From positions 1 through 50,366 of the forward strand of contig SCSX01000058.1 of NCBI GenBank assembly GCA_004297825.1: 50,366 nt of DNA, in the 5' to 3' direction. A model generated the notes under the pieces. The model was not told the DNA's origin and did not search any database. It saw only the letters and a program-made list of their open reading frames with translations. A program made the translations under genes and the position numbers. Origin of the DNA: Spirochaetota bacterium. GTDB taxonomy: Bacteria > Spirochaetota > UBA4802 > UBA5368. Positions 1-8,817 of this stretch are shown here, in pieces (position 1 is the first letter of the stretch; the number at the start of each line of letters is the position of its first letter).

Positions 1-375
1 CCTCCGGCCGATGGCATAGTGAGAAAACTTTGCATAGTTATGCCTGTTTTTCTTGCCTTGCAATATTTCGTCCAGATATCGGTCCGTGGCGATCGCCACC
101 AGGTAGGAGACGGAAAACCTACCAAGCTTCCTGAAATCCGAAACAAGCTCATTCTCCGCCTCCCTAAAAGAAATCGGAAAACAATGCCAAAGTTTCCGGG
201 GGTCGCGCGGCTGATACTTCACCAGGGTAAAACCTCCCTGATAGCGATCGAAATCGCCCCGTATGCGGTTAAGCAGCATAATCACGACCGCGCGCCGGGA
301 TATTCCAAGCCGGACGGCGGCGATGCCTATCTTAAAGAAGATGTCGTTTTTCATGTTGATACTTGTTCGCAGCAT
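1..375 (-). CDS. Hypothetical protein, C-terminus cut by window edge
   Basis: An open frame runs on the minus strand from an ATG at 375 to the window edge (125 codons, no stop). The start is preceded by GGGGGA about 7 bases upstream; an internal ATG at 354 is an alternative. The product starts MLRTSINMKNDI and has a run near its middle (KYQPRDPRKLWHCFPIS, then a helix with REAENELVSDFRKLGRFSVS) that looks like a small spirochaete paralogous family rather than random translation, but I cannot name it. The opposite-strand ORF over 19-408 is taken to be its shadow. No signal peptide or membrane segment is visible. Function unknown. Confidence 0.55.
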   Translation of the reverse strand, partial: MLRTSINMKNDIFFKIGIAAVRLGISRRAVVIMLLNRIRGDFDRYQGGFTLVKYQPRDPRKLWHCFPISFREAENELVSDFRKLGRFSVSYLVAIATDRYLDEILQGKKNRHNYAKFSHYAIGRR

Positions 376-589
376 TCCGTATCCCCCGGGATAATGTGGA
401 GAGTATGAAATGAATACGAATGAGGGACGTAAAATAGGAACATTTTCTCGGATTTTCAATGCAAAACGTCCGGAATTTGATTCACACCAACCGCGCGGAG
501 CGCTGCCCCGGCGGCCGCGGACGCAACATTTTATCGCGTCAAACCTGAAATATGGTTGAGCGCCGCGGAACACCCGGTAGACTTCAGTC

Positions 590-2071
590 ATGCATGAGAA
601 ACCCTCCCGCGAATCGATGAGGCGGATCCTCGCCTCGTGCGGCATAGAGCTTTCGGCGGAAAGGCTCGCCCTCTTCTGGCGATTCTACGAGCTGCTCGCG
701 CGGCACACGCGCGCGCTCGACCTCTCGCGCCTCACCCGGTTCGACGACATCGTGGTGAAACACTTCGCCGATTCCGCGCTCGTGCCCGCGCTGTGCACGC
801 TTCCCCGTCCACTGCTCGACATAGGCACCGGCGCGGGGTTCCCGGGAATCCCGCTCAAGATCATGCTCCCCGACCTGGAACTCGTGCTCGCCGAACCCCG
901 GCATGCCCGCGTCGAATTCCTGGAGCTCGCCGTGAAGGAGCTTTCGTTCGAGGGGGTTCAGATATACCCTCATCTCGTATCGGCCCATTCTCCCCTGGAG
1001 GCGCGCGGCGTGATCACGCGCGCCCTCGAGGGGGCGGACGAAACGCTTGCCCGGGTGAACCACATCCTCCCGGCGGGGGGACGCGTAATCCTCATGAAGG
1101 GGCCCTCGGCCGACGAGGACCTGGGGGAGCTGGGTCCCCAGAGCGCCGCGCACTTCGCGCTCGTGGACGACCGCGAATACACGATACCCTCGACCACGTA
1201 CCGGAGAAGGCTCCTCGTATTCGAGAAGACCTCGTCCTACCGGAAGCTGACATACCGCATCTTCACGCGCCAGGAAAACACGGCGACCGTGATCACCTCG
1301 GCCGACAACCGGCGGTTCAAGGAGCTCAAAAAAATGGCGGGGGGCGGGCCCGTGAAGAAAACCGGGGCGGTGCTGGTCTCCGGGAAAAAGCTGGTGCTCG
1401 AAACCGCGACGCGCTTCCCGGAGCGGGCGGAAACGCTGGTGACCTACGACGGCTACGCCGAGACCGACGCCGGGATGAACGCTCTCGTCGCGGCCTTCGC
1501 CGGGAACGATGCGCTGGTAATTCTAAAAAAGGCCCTGTTCAACGAACTGGACTCGTTCGATACGAACGCTCCCCTGCTCGCCCTGCGCGTGACCGAGCCG
1601 CCGGAATGGGACGGGGCGCTTTTCGATGGATGCACGCTCCTGGTCCCGTTCCAGGACCCGGCCAACGTGGGGGCGGTGATCCGCTCCGCGGCGGCGTTCG
1701 GCGCGGGGGGGATCGTGATGCTCAGGGAGGCGGCGCATCCGTTCCATCCCCGGAGCATTCGGGCGTCGGGGGGGGCGGTCCTCGCGGCGCCGCTCTACCG
1801 GGGGCCGTCCCTGGGTGAGCTGCCGGCGCTCTGCGCGCGGCATCGCGACTCCTTCTACGCGCTCGATATGCGGGGAGAGCCTATCGGCGCGGCCGCCTTC
1901 CCGGAAAGATTCATCCTCCTGCCCGGCGTCGAGGGCCCCGGGATTCCGCGCGACCTCCCGGCGCGGCGCGTTGCGATTCCCATGAGCGGTGCGGTCGAAT
2001 CGCTCAACGCGGCCGTCGCGGCATCGATCGCGCTCTACGCGTGGAAGGCGGCGCACACGCGACGATTCTGA
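590..2071 (+). CDS. rsmG: Fusion of RsmG 16S rRNA methyltransferase and TrmH/SpoU-type RNA methyltransferase
   Basis: Residues 1 to about 215 match RsmG (GidB), which methylates N7 of G527 in 16S rRNA: the SAM loop LLDIGTGAGFPGIPLK lies at about 75-90, preceded by a helix ending VVKHFADSALVP. Residues about 225-493 are a SpoU/TrmH-like trefoil-knot methyltransferase: an N-terminal substrate-binding part (SADNRRFKELKKM), then motif 1 DPANVGAVIRSAAAFG, motif 2 LLPGVEGPGIP and motif 3 IPMSGAVESLNAAVAAS. Both halves keep their SAM-binding motifs, so both are probably active. RsmG is normally about 210 residues and TrmH-like proteins about 250, so 493 residues fits a simple head-to-tail fusion. 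No clear ribosome binding site precedes the ATG at 590. The target of the second domain cannot be told from sequence. Confidence 0.9.
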   Translation: MHEKPSRESMRRILASCGIELSAERLALFWRFYELLARHTRALDLSRLTRFDDIVVKHFADSALVPALCTLPRPLLDIGTGAGFPGIPLKIMLPDLELVLAEPRHARVEFLELAVKELSFEGVQIYPHLVSAHSPLEARGVITRALEGADETLARVNHILPAGGRVILMKGPSADEDLGELGPQSAAHFALVDDREYTIPSTTYRRRLLVFEKTSSYRKLTYRIFTRQENTATVITSADNRRFKELKKMAGGGPVKKTGAVLVSGKKLVLETATRFPERAETLVTYDGYAETDAGMNALVAAFAGNDALVILKKALFNELDSFDTNAPLLALRVTEPPEWDGALFDGCTLLVPFQDPANVGAVIRSAAAFGAGGIVMLREAAHPFHPRSIRASGGAVLAAPLYRGPSLGELPALCARHRDSFYALDMRGEPIGAAAFPERFILLPGVEGPGIPRDLPARRVAIPMSGAVESLNAAVAASIALYAWKAAHTRRF

Positions 2072-2164
2072 TACTGCGCTTACTGCTCAGGCGCCTTTCA
2101 AGGGAGATGAGGGGACGGATTTATCAATCCAGTATTCGGGTTAACAGGCCCGGTGGAGGTTCAC

Positions 2165-4555
2165 ATGGGATCAGCCTTGAACGTCTACACGCCGGCGGTC
2201 CAGGATGACGAGGCGACTTTTTCCGCCCGGAAAAAGAAATTCATTGATTTTGCGATTAACAATTCGAACCCGCAGCATGATCCCGGCGGAAGTCAAATTC
2301 CGGATAAGAAACTGCATTACCAGCTCGTACGGATGTTCAATAATTCAGGGGAAAAACCGCCGGTCGAGATCAATTGGGCCACCATCGAGACGAACCTGGA
2401 CAGAATTGCACGCAGAGAAGACACCTCCGATTTCATGCTGCTCGCGTTCGTACGCATGCTCTACCAGTTCCCCGGACAGATCCCCCCGGACAAACTCACC
2501 GCAATCCAGGATACGCTTTACAGTTTCAAATACTGGCCGAACGAGACGGGGAAGGACGGCATGTGTTACTGGAGCGAGAATCACAGCATCATGTTTTCCA
2601 GCAATCAGTTCCTGATAGGCCAGAAATACAAGGAAACCTGCTTTTCCTCACCCGGGAAAAAAGGCGCCGAGTTGATGGCCGAGGCGCGGGAGAGGATCAT
2701 CACATGGCTCACGATGCGCTACAGAACCGGATTCTGCGAGTGGTTGTCGAATCTTTATTATAACGAAGACATGCCGGCGCTTCTCAACCTTGTGGATTTT
2801 TCCGAGGACGGGGAGATCGCCGCAAAAGCGGCCATCGTCATGGATCTGCTTCTTTTTGATATTGCGCTCAACAGCCTTCGCGGGGTTTTCTGTTCGACGC
2901 ACGGGAGAACGCATGCGCCGCACAAGATGTATTTTTACCGCGAATCGACGATCGATGCGCAAAGGCTGCTCTTTGGGATGGGTCTTTGCCACATGACCGA
3001 CAACAAGAGCTCCGCGGCGCTGGCCCTTGCCGTGCGCTACAAGGTGCCCGCGGTACTCAATGACATCGCCGCGGACACGGAATGCAGGATGATCAACCGG
3101 CAGAAAACGGGAATAAAAATAGATGAATATGCACGATGGGGCTTCGACCTGGAAAACCTGAATGATGTATTCAGACTTCTCGAATACGGCGCGTACCTGC
3201 ATCCCTCTGTAATTGAGGCCATGGTCAACCTGTTCAATACGTGGAATATCTGGGATAGCGGCTTTTTCAATCCGAACAACAGCAAAACCACCGCGAAGAT
3301 GATCACGATTGCACGGTGGATATTGAATAACCGCCTTCCCTATGTGAAACGTTTTATAGAGGAGAATCTTGACCTGGTGACGCCGACAACGCTGCAGGAG
3401 GTCGATATCTGCACCTTCAAAACACCGGCCTATATGCTGAGTTCGGCCCAGGATTACAGGAACGGGAGCCTGGGGGCCCAGCAAAGCATCTGGCAGGCGG
3501 GACTGACGCCCTCGGGATCCATGCCTGCACACGACGAAGGCCCGGGGTATAAAAACCCGACATGCTTCGTCATACACAAGATGGTCAACAATCCGTTTAA
3601 AAAGCCCAAAGAGGGGGACGAGTATTTCGGCGGCTTCGGGATACTGCCTTCTGTCGTCCAGGTTGAAAACGTACTCATGGCGCAGTATGCGACGTCGATT
3701 GATTATCCGGACAAAATTCGGGACATCCTGAAGCTCGTGACAGAAATATTAAATCCTTCTCATAGAATCAGCATTAAAAATTTTGCTGATACGATCTCAC
3801 GCCTCGTCCGGGCGGAAAAAAACGTATCGATACTGCCCGACTCGGTCGTCGCCGGAATGGGGGAAGATTCACGCCCTGTGGAATCGAAAAAGCCGGAGGA
3901 TAATAGCACCGTAACGCTGCGTGACGTCGCCAAGGCATATTTCCGGAACGGTTCGAGCCCGGCGCGTTCAATCAAGGGCTTCTTTCAGACGGCGCGCACC
4001 CTGATAAAATACTACCTGCTGCATGAGAGCTCCACCCACGCATATTTCCCCGGGAATTCATTCGACGAATATGAAACGCGCGGGCGTTGGACCTTTGCGA
4101 GGAGCGGGACCGGATTCATCGCCCTTTATTCGCGCAACGATTTTTTCTGGCAGAAGATCGGCATCTATGCCGACAAGGAAATCATCGCGCCGGGGAAAAA
4201 CAACGTCTGGATATGCGAGATGGGAAGCGGTGACGCCGGTGAATTCGGGGATTTCATGAACGGGGTTGCAGGAAGCGCAATAACGGTCACCGGTTCCGCG
4301 GTGCAGTACGACTCGCCGTCACAGGGACGGTTGGTCTTCGATTTGAAACGCGGTAATCTGCAGGTAACAAACCAACGGGGCGACGAAATCGTCGATTCGC
4401 ATTCTTCACCGCGGTACGACAATACTTATATTTCACCGGACACACCCTGCGGGTTTCCCCTCCAGGATAAAGTGACGATAGTCAATCAGGGAAAAAGGTC
4501 TTTCCTTGAAATCGATTTCGCGCGCAACATTCGAAATTCAAGCGGTTATATTTAA
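2165..4555 (+). CDS. Large hypothetical protein with toroid plus beta-sandwich character (lyase-like)
   Basis: The ATG at 2165 is chosen because GGAGG lies 5 bases upstream; a GTG at 2153 would overlap that site. The product is 796 residues with no signal peptide or membrane segment. Residues about 90-450 are helical and rich in aromatic residues (YWSENHSIMFSSNQF, a run GRTHAPHKMYFYRES), typical of an alpha/alpha toroid. The last 200 residues are beta-rich and contain GTGFIALYSRN, a segment EIIAPGKNNVWICEMGSG and VQYDSPSQGRLVFD, like the C-terminal beta-sandwich of heparinase II/III-type or related polysaccharide lyases. This is a fold-level guess from pattern only. Base composition is less GC-rich than both neighbours, and the gene ends exactly where a methyltransferase is broken off, suggesting acquisition by recombination. 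Confidence 0.75.
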   Translation: MGSALNVYTPAVQDDEATFSARKKKFIDFAINNSNPQHDPGGSQIPDKKLHYQLVRMFNNSGEKPPVEINWATIETNLDRIARREDTSDFMLLAFVRMLYQFPGQIPPDKLTAIQDTLYSFKYWPNETGKDGMCYWSENHSIMFSSNQFLIGQKYKETCFSSPGKKGAELMAEARERIITWLTMRYRTGFCEWLSNLYYNEDMPALLNLVDFSEDGEIAAKAAIVMDLLLFDIALNSLRGVFCSTHGRTHAPHKMYFYRESTIDAQRLLFGMGLCHMTDNKSSAALALAVRYKVPAVLNDIAADTECRMINRQKTGIKIDEYARWGFDLENLNDVFRLLEYGAYLHPSVIEAMVNLFNTWNIWDSGFFNPNNSKTTAKMITIARWILNNRLPYVKRFIEENLDLVTPTTLQEVDICTFKTPAYMLSSAQDYRNGSLGAQQSIWQAGLTPSGSMPAHDEGPGYKNPTCFVIHKMVNNPFKKPKEGDEYFGGFGILPSVVQVENVLMAQYATSIDYPDKIRDILKLVTEILNPSHRISIKNFADTISRLVRAEKNVSILPDSVVAGMGEDSRPVESKKPEDNSTVTLRDVAKAYFRNGSSPARSIKGFFQTARTLIKYYLLHESSTHAYFPGNSFDEYETRGRWTFARSGTGFIALYSRNDFFWQKIGIYADKEIIAPGKNNVWICEMGSGDAGEFGDFMNGVAGSAITVTGSAVQYDSPSQGRLVFDLKRGNLQVTNQRGDEIVDSHSSPRYDNTYISPDTPCGFPLQDKVTIVNQGKRSFLEIDFARNIRNSSGYI

Positions 4556-4758
4556 AACGATGCGCCCAGCCGCTCGGCGATCTCGATGAGGGGGAAGCCG
4601 GTCCCGCTTCCCAGGTCGAGCACGCTCATGCCCGCACGGTACGGAATCTCGTCAAGGAGCGCCATCCCGAACGGCGCCGACCAGAGAGACATCTCGTCGA
4701 GCGCGGACACGAGGCAGGGTTCGTCAAGGTTGAAGCCTTCCCGGCGGGCTTCAGGCAT
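4552..4758 (-). pseudogene. 5' fragment of a class I SAM methyltransferase
   Basis: The 68-codon frame encodes the start of a SAM-dependent methyltransferase: SLWSAPFGMALLDEIPYRAG followed by motif I, VLDLGSGTGFPLIEIAERLG, and then stops at once. Normal family members run to 200-270 residues. Its ATG at 4758 overlaps the stop of the radical SAM gene (4751) by 8 bases, the usual sign of a coupled downstream gene, so it was probably a working operon member. The break falls within a few bases of the stop codon of the convergent 2165-4555 gene, which points to a recombination junction near 4552-4560. A short peptide could still be made but cannot be a complete enzyme. Confidence 0.8.
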
Positions 4759-6397
4759 ATCGGCCCCCCAATTTTTTTAGGATATCCATGATGTTGCGCA
4801 CGCGGAAATCGTGGGGGTTTCGCGAGAATGCCTCTCCCGCGCAGAGCTTCGCCTCGTCGCGCTTCCCGAGCGCGAGCAGGCTTTCCGCGCGCTTGAGCCA
4901 GCCGCCGTAATAGCGGGGGACGATGCTCGTCACCCGCGTATAGTATTCCGCGGCTTCCTCGAATTTCCCCATGTAAAAGAAGATTTTTCCAAGGCGGAGG
5001 AATCCCCAGGGATTGTCCGTGTATCGGCCCGCCACGCGCAGGTAGCTGGCCTCGGCCTCCTGGAAGCGTTCGTTGTCGCGGTAATAGTCGCCCTCCAGGA
5101 TGTCGGTCACCCAGCACTCGGGGCCCGCGACGCGCCGGTGAAGCCTGAAGTCCTTCTCGCGGTACCACGAATGCTCGCGTACCACGCCCAGCTCGGCGAG
5201 GAGCATCGAGATCCATTTCGCGACGTCGGCATCATCGCGTAAAAAAATTCCCGATTCCCCGCGCGCGGACCATATGCCGTCGTCGATCGCCCCCGCCCGC
5301 TTCCGGTCCTCGTAAATGGATGTGCCGGGGTAGAGCGCGACGGGCGAAACGATGCCGTCCCCGGGAAGGGTCTGCCGGATGAGGCCGATCGTTTTGCGCA
5401 CGTCGGCGAGCTTCTCGCCCTCCATCCCCGCCATGAGATAGTAGAAGACATACAGGCCCACCCGGCGCGCGATGCGCGCCGCCTCCTGGACCTGCTGCAC
5501 GGTGATGCCCTTGCGGTAACGCTCCAGCACCTGCGCGGAGCCGCTCTCCACGCCGAACTGGATCTGCTCGCACCCGGCGAGTTTCATCTCGACGAGCATC
5601 TCCTCGTCCACGGTATCCACCCGGGACTGGCAGTTCCACATGACGTACATGCCGCTTTCCCGGAGCCCGCGGCAGAATTCGATGACCCTGTCCCTCCGGA
5701 GGGTGAAGTTGTCGTCCCGTATGGAAAAGAAAATGATGCCGCGCTCACGGTACAGGTATTCGATCTCGCGGAGTATGTGGGCCGCGCCGCGGAACTGAAC
5801 GGTGCGCTCCCACATCCCCGGAGAACAGCAGAAGGTGCACGCGTAGGGACAGCCGCGGGAGGTGATGACGGTCTTGAACTGCTCGTTCACGTCGACACCG
5901 GACATGGGCCCGGCATAACTCCCCGGCGAAGGAAGCTTGTCCAGGTCGCGGATGCGCTCGCCATGGAAGACGCCCGGAGGCGGCGCCTTGCCCGCCTCGA
6001 TCTGTTTCAACAGCGCGGGGAGGGCGTTCTCCGCCTCCCCCGAAATGATGTAGTCGAGGCCCGGTGCGCGCGCAATGAGCGTATCGGCCAGGGCGGTCGC
6101 ATGCGCTCCCCCCGCAATGGTCACAAGGCGCGGCGCGCGCTTCTTCGCCTCTTTCAGGAGCCTTAGCGTATCGATTCTGTTGTGCGTGAAAAGTGAAACC
6201 GCCACCACGTCCGGGGAAAGCTCCTCGATCTTCTGAAGCGCCCCGCGCACGCCCTCCTTTGAAAAATTCGCGAGGTGCACGTCGAAGCCCGACCCGTGGA
6301 GCTGCGCGGCGAGGGACACCGCGCCCACGGGGAGCATGGACAGAAAGTAATCATGCCGGTCGGCATGGTGGCAGAGATACGCGATTACCGTTTTCAT
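4751..6397 (-). CDS. B12-binding-domain radical SAM protein with C-terminal TPR repeats
   Basis: 548 residues. Residues about 1-140 are a Rossmann-like cobalamin-binding domain (PVGAVSLAAQLHGSGFDVHL, SPDVVAVSLFTHN, AGGAHATAL), without the DxHxxG lower-ligand motif, as in many BchE-type proteins. The radical SAM core follows, with the cluster motif at Cys183, Cys187 and Cys190 (RGCPYACTFCC), plus CEQIQFGVESGS and a GE/GD strand typical of the Elp3/MiaB/NifB superfamily. Residues about 430-545 hold TPR helices (EGDYYRDNERFQEAEASYLR, GKFEEAAEYYTRV). Such proteins modify lipids, cofactors or peptides; the substrate here is unknown. The truncated methyltransferase gene overlaps its 3' end and may once have acted on the same product. 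The TPR tail suggests a protein partner or a scaffolded substrate. Confidence 0.88.
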   Translation of the reverse strand: MKTVIAYLCHHADRHDYFLSMLPVGAVSLAAQLHGSGFDVHLANFSKEGVRGALQKIEELSPDVVAVSLFTHNRIDTLRLLKEAKKRAPRLVTIAGGAHATALADTLIARAPGLDYIISGEAENALPALLKQIEAGKAPPPGVFHGERIRDLDKLPSPGSYAGPMSGVDVNEQFKTVITSRGCPYACTFCCSPGMWERTVQFRGAAHILREIEYLYRERGIIFFSIRDDNFTLRRDRVIEFCRGLRESGMYVMWNCQSRVDTVDEEMLVEMKLAGCEQIQFGVESGSAQVLERYRKGITVQQVQEAARIARRVGLYVFYYLMAGMEGEKLADVRKTIGLIRQTLPGDGIVSPVALYPGTSIYEDRKRAGAIDDGIWSARGESGIFLRDDADVAKWISMLLAELGVVREHSWYREKDFRLHRRVAGPECWVTDILEGDYYRDNERFQEAEASYLRVAGRYTDNPWGFLRLGKIFFYMGKFEEAAEYYTRVTSIVPRYYGGWLKRAESLLALGKRDEAKLCAGEAFSRNPHDFRVRNIMDILKKLGGRYA

Positions 6398-6549
6398 TCA
6401 TCGTTCGGGGGATGCGGGAAATAATTCTGCCGCGTCCCCCCGAAGCCTGCGTCCCGTTTACTTTTTTTTCAAGTTATTAACTTCCTGCTTGCTTATTTTT
6501 TGCAGCCGGGCGCACACTACACGCGCTTATCCCGGACCGATACAAAATA

Positions 6550-7725
6550 ATGAGGATGCAATTCAAGCCGTTTTTTCTTGCGCCCCTCCTGTGCGCGATC
6601 GCATTTGTCGTGTCTCCATGCCCTTTCGCCGCCGCCCAGGAGAAGGCCCCGGGCGAGGCGCTCAAGGATGAGGAGGCGAAAAAGAAGCTCGCCGTCATCG
6701 ACCGGAACGGATTCCTGGTTATTCCCGTCGCCTACTACAAGCCCGAAACCAGTTTCGCGGGTGGGGGCGCATTCATCACCTATTTCCGCACCGACGACGA
6801 CAAGGTCGACGAGGAAAACAACCTGCCCCTGCACCTTCGCCCCTCGTCGGTCGCGACGACCCTTACCTACACGGAAAAAAGGCAGATTATCTGGGAGCTT
6901 TTCCCCGAGTTCTACCTGGACTATGAACGATACCACCTTTTAGGATCCATAGAATACCAGAAATACCCCAACCAGTTCTGGGGAGTGGGCAACGATACGC
7001 GCGCCGGCCAGATGGAAAAGTATACCGAAAATACCCTGCGCGTGCGCAGCGATCTCCAGCGCGAAGTCGCCCACAAACTCTACCTGGGTCTTATCTACCA
7101 TTACGAACACAACCGCATAAGCGAGTTTGAAGAGGGCGGCATCATAGACCAAGGCGGCGTCCGCGGGACCAGGGAGGCCGCGGCGCAGGGATTGGGCTTT
7201 TCGGTCAATTTCGACGTGCGCGACCACGACCGCTACACCACGAGGGGCGGCCTCTACCAGCTCACCTGTACCGCCTTCAACCCGGTATTCAACAGCGACT
7301 ATAACTTCGTCAAATGGACGCTCGACATAAGGCAGTTCTTTCCCCTGTGGTGGAATCACGTGCTCGCCCTCCAGGGTTACGGGGTGATCATATCCGGCAA
7401 GCCGCCCTTCGAGATGATGGCGCTCCTGGGCGGCAAGCGAATCATGCGCGGTTATTACGAGGGGCGCTACCGCGACGAGGACCTGCTCACCGCCCAGGCG
7501 GAATACCGCATGCCCCTGTTCTGGAGGCTGGGCCTCGTCGGGTTCGCGGGGGCGGGCGAGGTTTCGCCCACGCTCAACCGGTTCACCGTGGACGGGATCA
7601 GGTACGCCTACGGCGGGGGACTGCGCGCGAGCATAAACCAGATGGAAAGGATGAACATCCGTGTGGACGTGGGACGCAGCCCCGGGTTTACCGGGGTGTA
7701 CGTTACGCTGGGCGAAGCGTTTTAA
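6550..7725 (+). CDS. Outer membrane surface-antigen (Omp85/BamA-like) beta-barrel protein
   Basis: 391 residues. A signal peptide (hydrophobic stretch LLCAIAFVVS then PFAAAQ) is followed by the start pattern IPVAYYKPETSFAGGGAF, typical of the C-terminal barrel of the bacterial surface antigen family. Barrel strands end in phenylalanine (VTLGEAF), the outer-membrane sorting signal, and GGKRIMRGYYEGRYRDED matches the conserved RGY-type region of loop 6 in Omp85 proteins. There are no POTRA repeats: only about 35 residues separate the signal peptide from the barrel, so it is a barrel-only member rather than BamA itself. It is convergent with the peroxiredoxin gene, 4 bases apart. The region upstream (6398-6549) is divergent with the radical SAM gene and probably carries both promoters. 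Confidence 0.85.
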   Translation: MRMQFKPFFLAPLLCAIAFVVSPCPFAAAQEKAPGEALKDEEAKKKLAVIDRNGFLVIPVAYYKPETSFAGGGAFITYFRTDDDKVDEENNLPLHLRPSSVATTLTYTEKRQIIWELFPEFYLDYERYHLLGSIEYQKYPNQFWGVGNDTRAGQMEKYTENTLRVRSDLQREVAHKLYLGLIYHYEHNRISEFEEGGIIDQGGVRGTREAAAQGLGFSVNFDVRDHDRYTTRGGLYQLTCTAFNPVFNSDYNFVKWTLDIRQFFPLWWNHVLALQGYGVIISGKPPFEMMALLGGKRIMRGYYEGRYRDEDLLTAQAEYRMPLFWRLGLVGFAGAGEVSPTLNRFTVDGIRYAYGGGLRASINQMERMNIRVDVGRSPGFTGVYVTLGEAF

Positions 7726-7729
7726 AGTT

Positions 7730-8383
7730 CTATTTCGGTTTTACCATTTTCTGCCCCGGGCGCCAGCTCGCAGGGCAAAACCCGCCGTCGCTCTCCCTTA
7801 CCGCGACAGCGGCCTCGAGCTTGCGCAGGAGCTCGGCCGCGCTCCTTCCGATGGCCTCATCATGCATCTCGCAGGCCACGATAGTGCCCTCGGGCGATAC
7901 CACGAACGAGGCGCGCATCGCGATACCCCGGTCCTCCGCGTATACACCCAGCGCGCGCGACAGTCTTCCCGCCTGGTCCGAGAGCATGGGATAGGCGATC
8001 TTTTTAATGTCTTCGTTCTGTTCGGCCCAGGCGCGGTGCGCGTAGACGGAGTCGGTACTCACGCTGACGACCTCCGCGCCCGCCTTGCGGAACTGGTCAT
8101 AGGAATCGGCCATCTCCCTGAGCTCGGTGGGACACACGAACGAGAAATCGGCGGGATAAAATATGACGACGAGCCATTTCCCCCGGAAATCGGCGAGCTT
8201 TACTTTTTTGAGCGCGCCCTTGTGGAAGGCGTCCAGTTCCAGTCCGGGGAACGCGCTGCCTATAAGCTGCTTCGGCATCGATTGCGCGCCGTCCGTTGCT
8301 TTCGCGGGTTCGACCGGCGGCCTGGAACAGGCTAAGAGTGCTGCCGCGGCGATGAGGGTTGTCATGATTGGTAAATGTTTCAT
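7730..8383 (-). CDS. Lipoprotein peroxiredoxin (AhpC/TSA family)
   Basis: The ATG at 8383 is chosen because GGAG sits 7 bases upstream and the product then begins with a lipoprotein signal peptide, MKHLPIMTTLIAAAALLAC, with lipid-bearing Cys19. The mature protein is a typical 2-Cys peroxiredoxin: peroxidatic Cys84 in YPADFSFVCPTEL and resolving Cys203 in GGFCPASWRPG. It would reduce hydrogen peroxide or alkyl peroxides at the periplasmic face of a membrane; most 2-Cys peroxiredoxins are cytosolic, so the lipid anchor is the odd point. The electron donor is unknown; the VKOR-DsbA fusion at 19.7 kb shows the cell has periplasmic thiol chemistry, but no direct link can be claimed. A longer frame upstream (to 8437) is not used. 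Confidence 0.92.
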   Translation of the reverse strand: MKHLPIMTTLIAAAALLACSRPPVEPAKATDGAQSMPKQLIGSAFPGLELDAFHKGALKKVKLADFRGKWLVVIFYPADFSFVCPTELREMADSYDQFRKAGAEVVSVSTDSVYAHRAWAEQNEDIKKIAYPMLSDQAGRLSRALGVYAEDRGIAMRASFVVSPEGTIVACEMHDEAIGRSAAELLRKLEAAVAVRESDGGFCPASWRPGQKMVKPK

Positions 8384-8817
8384 TGTGGTTCTCCTCAACT
8401 CGAAACAAGGGAAACGATAACCGGTTACTGTGAGCATTTCTCAACGGTTGATCTTGTTCCTAATTATATCCGCGCCATGTCGAATGACAAGCTGTTTTCG
8501 GCAAGACCTGCTCATTATACTAATAAACTGTAAATAGAGAAGGTCGAATTGGCGCCCAGCAATCGGGGGTTCAGGGGATAGAATTCGATTCCCATTCGTC
8601 AATCAAAAACCTAACTTTTTCATACCTCATTTTTTCAATTTTAACTATTAACTTTTTCTTTTATGTAATATATAATTGCATCCCATATTATGTGGCTAAC
8701 AATGTATTGTTTTCCTTAATTAGCAAATATATTGACAAAAGTAAATATATACAGAATCCTGATTCCTGTAAGTTAGGAATAATGTGGTTGTATTTATAAT
8801 TAGGATAATACAATATA
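8384..8817. other. AT-rich spacer, left edge of foreign island
   Basis: 434 bases without a supportable gene. The first 60 are the peroxiredoxin leader. From about 8500 the base composition drops sharply to AT-rich and stays so until about 11,930. A motif CTGTAAATAGAGA at 8528-8540 recurs at 42,235-42,247 and nearly at 28,993. A promoter-like region at 8762-8800 serves the following operon. No tRNA or direct-repeat attachment site is evident. Confidence 0.6.
8762..8800 (+). promoter_or_regulatory. Probable promoter and operator-like inverted repeat of the three-gene island operon
   Basis: ATTCCT (8762-8767) and AGGAAT (8775-8780) form a perfect 6-base inverted repeat with a 7-base spacer. 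A consensus -10 box TATAAT follows at 8795-8800, 17 bases before the ATG at 8818. The repeat covers the place of a -35 box, so a protein bound there could block transcription. Restriction-modification operons often have such controller sites; that this one is regulated is inference. Confidence 0.45.

Noticed and set aside
19-408. 129-codon plus-strand frame
   Set aside because: It is the antisense of the better-supported minus-strand gene 1-375; it has no family resemblance.
637-1818. 393-codon plus-strand frame inside the RsmG fusion
   Set aside because: Out-of-frame shadow of a clear gene in GC-rich DNA with an arginine-rich, low-sense translation.
8560-8620. tRNA-like fragment (GGTTC...GATTCCC)
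   Set aside because: No complete cloverleaf and no acceptor pairing could be assembled; left as coincidence.
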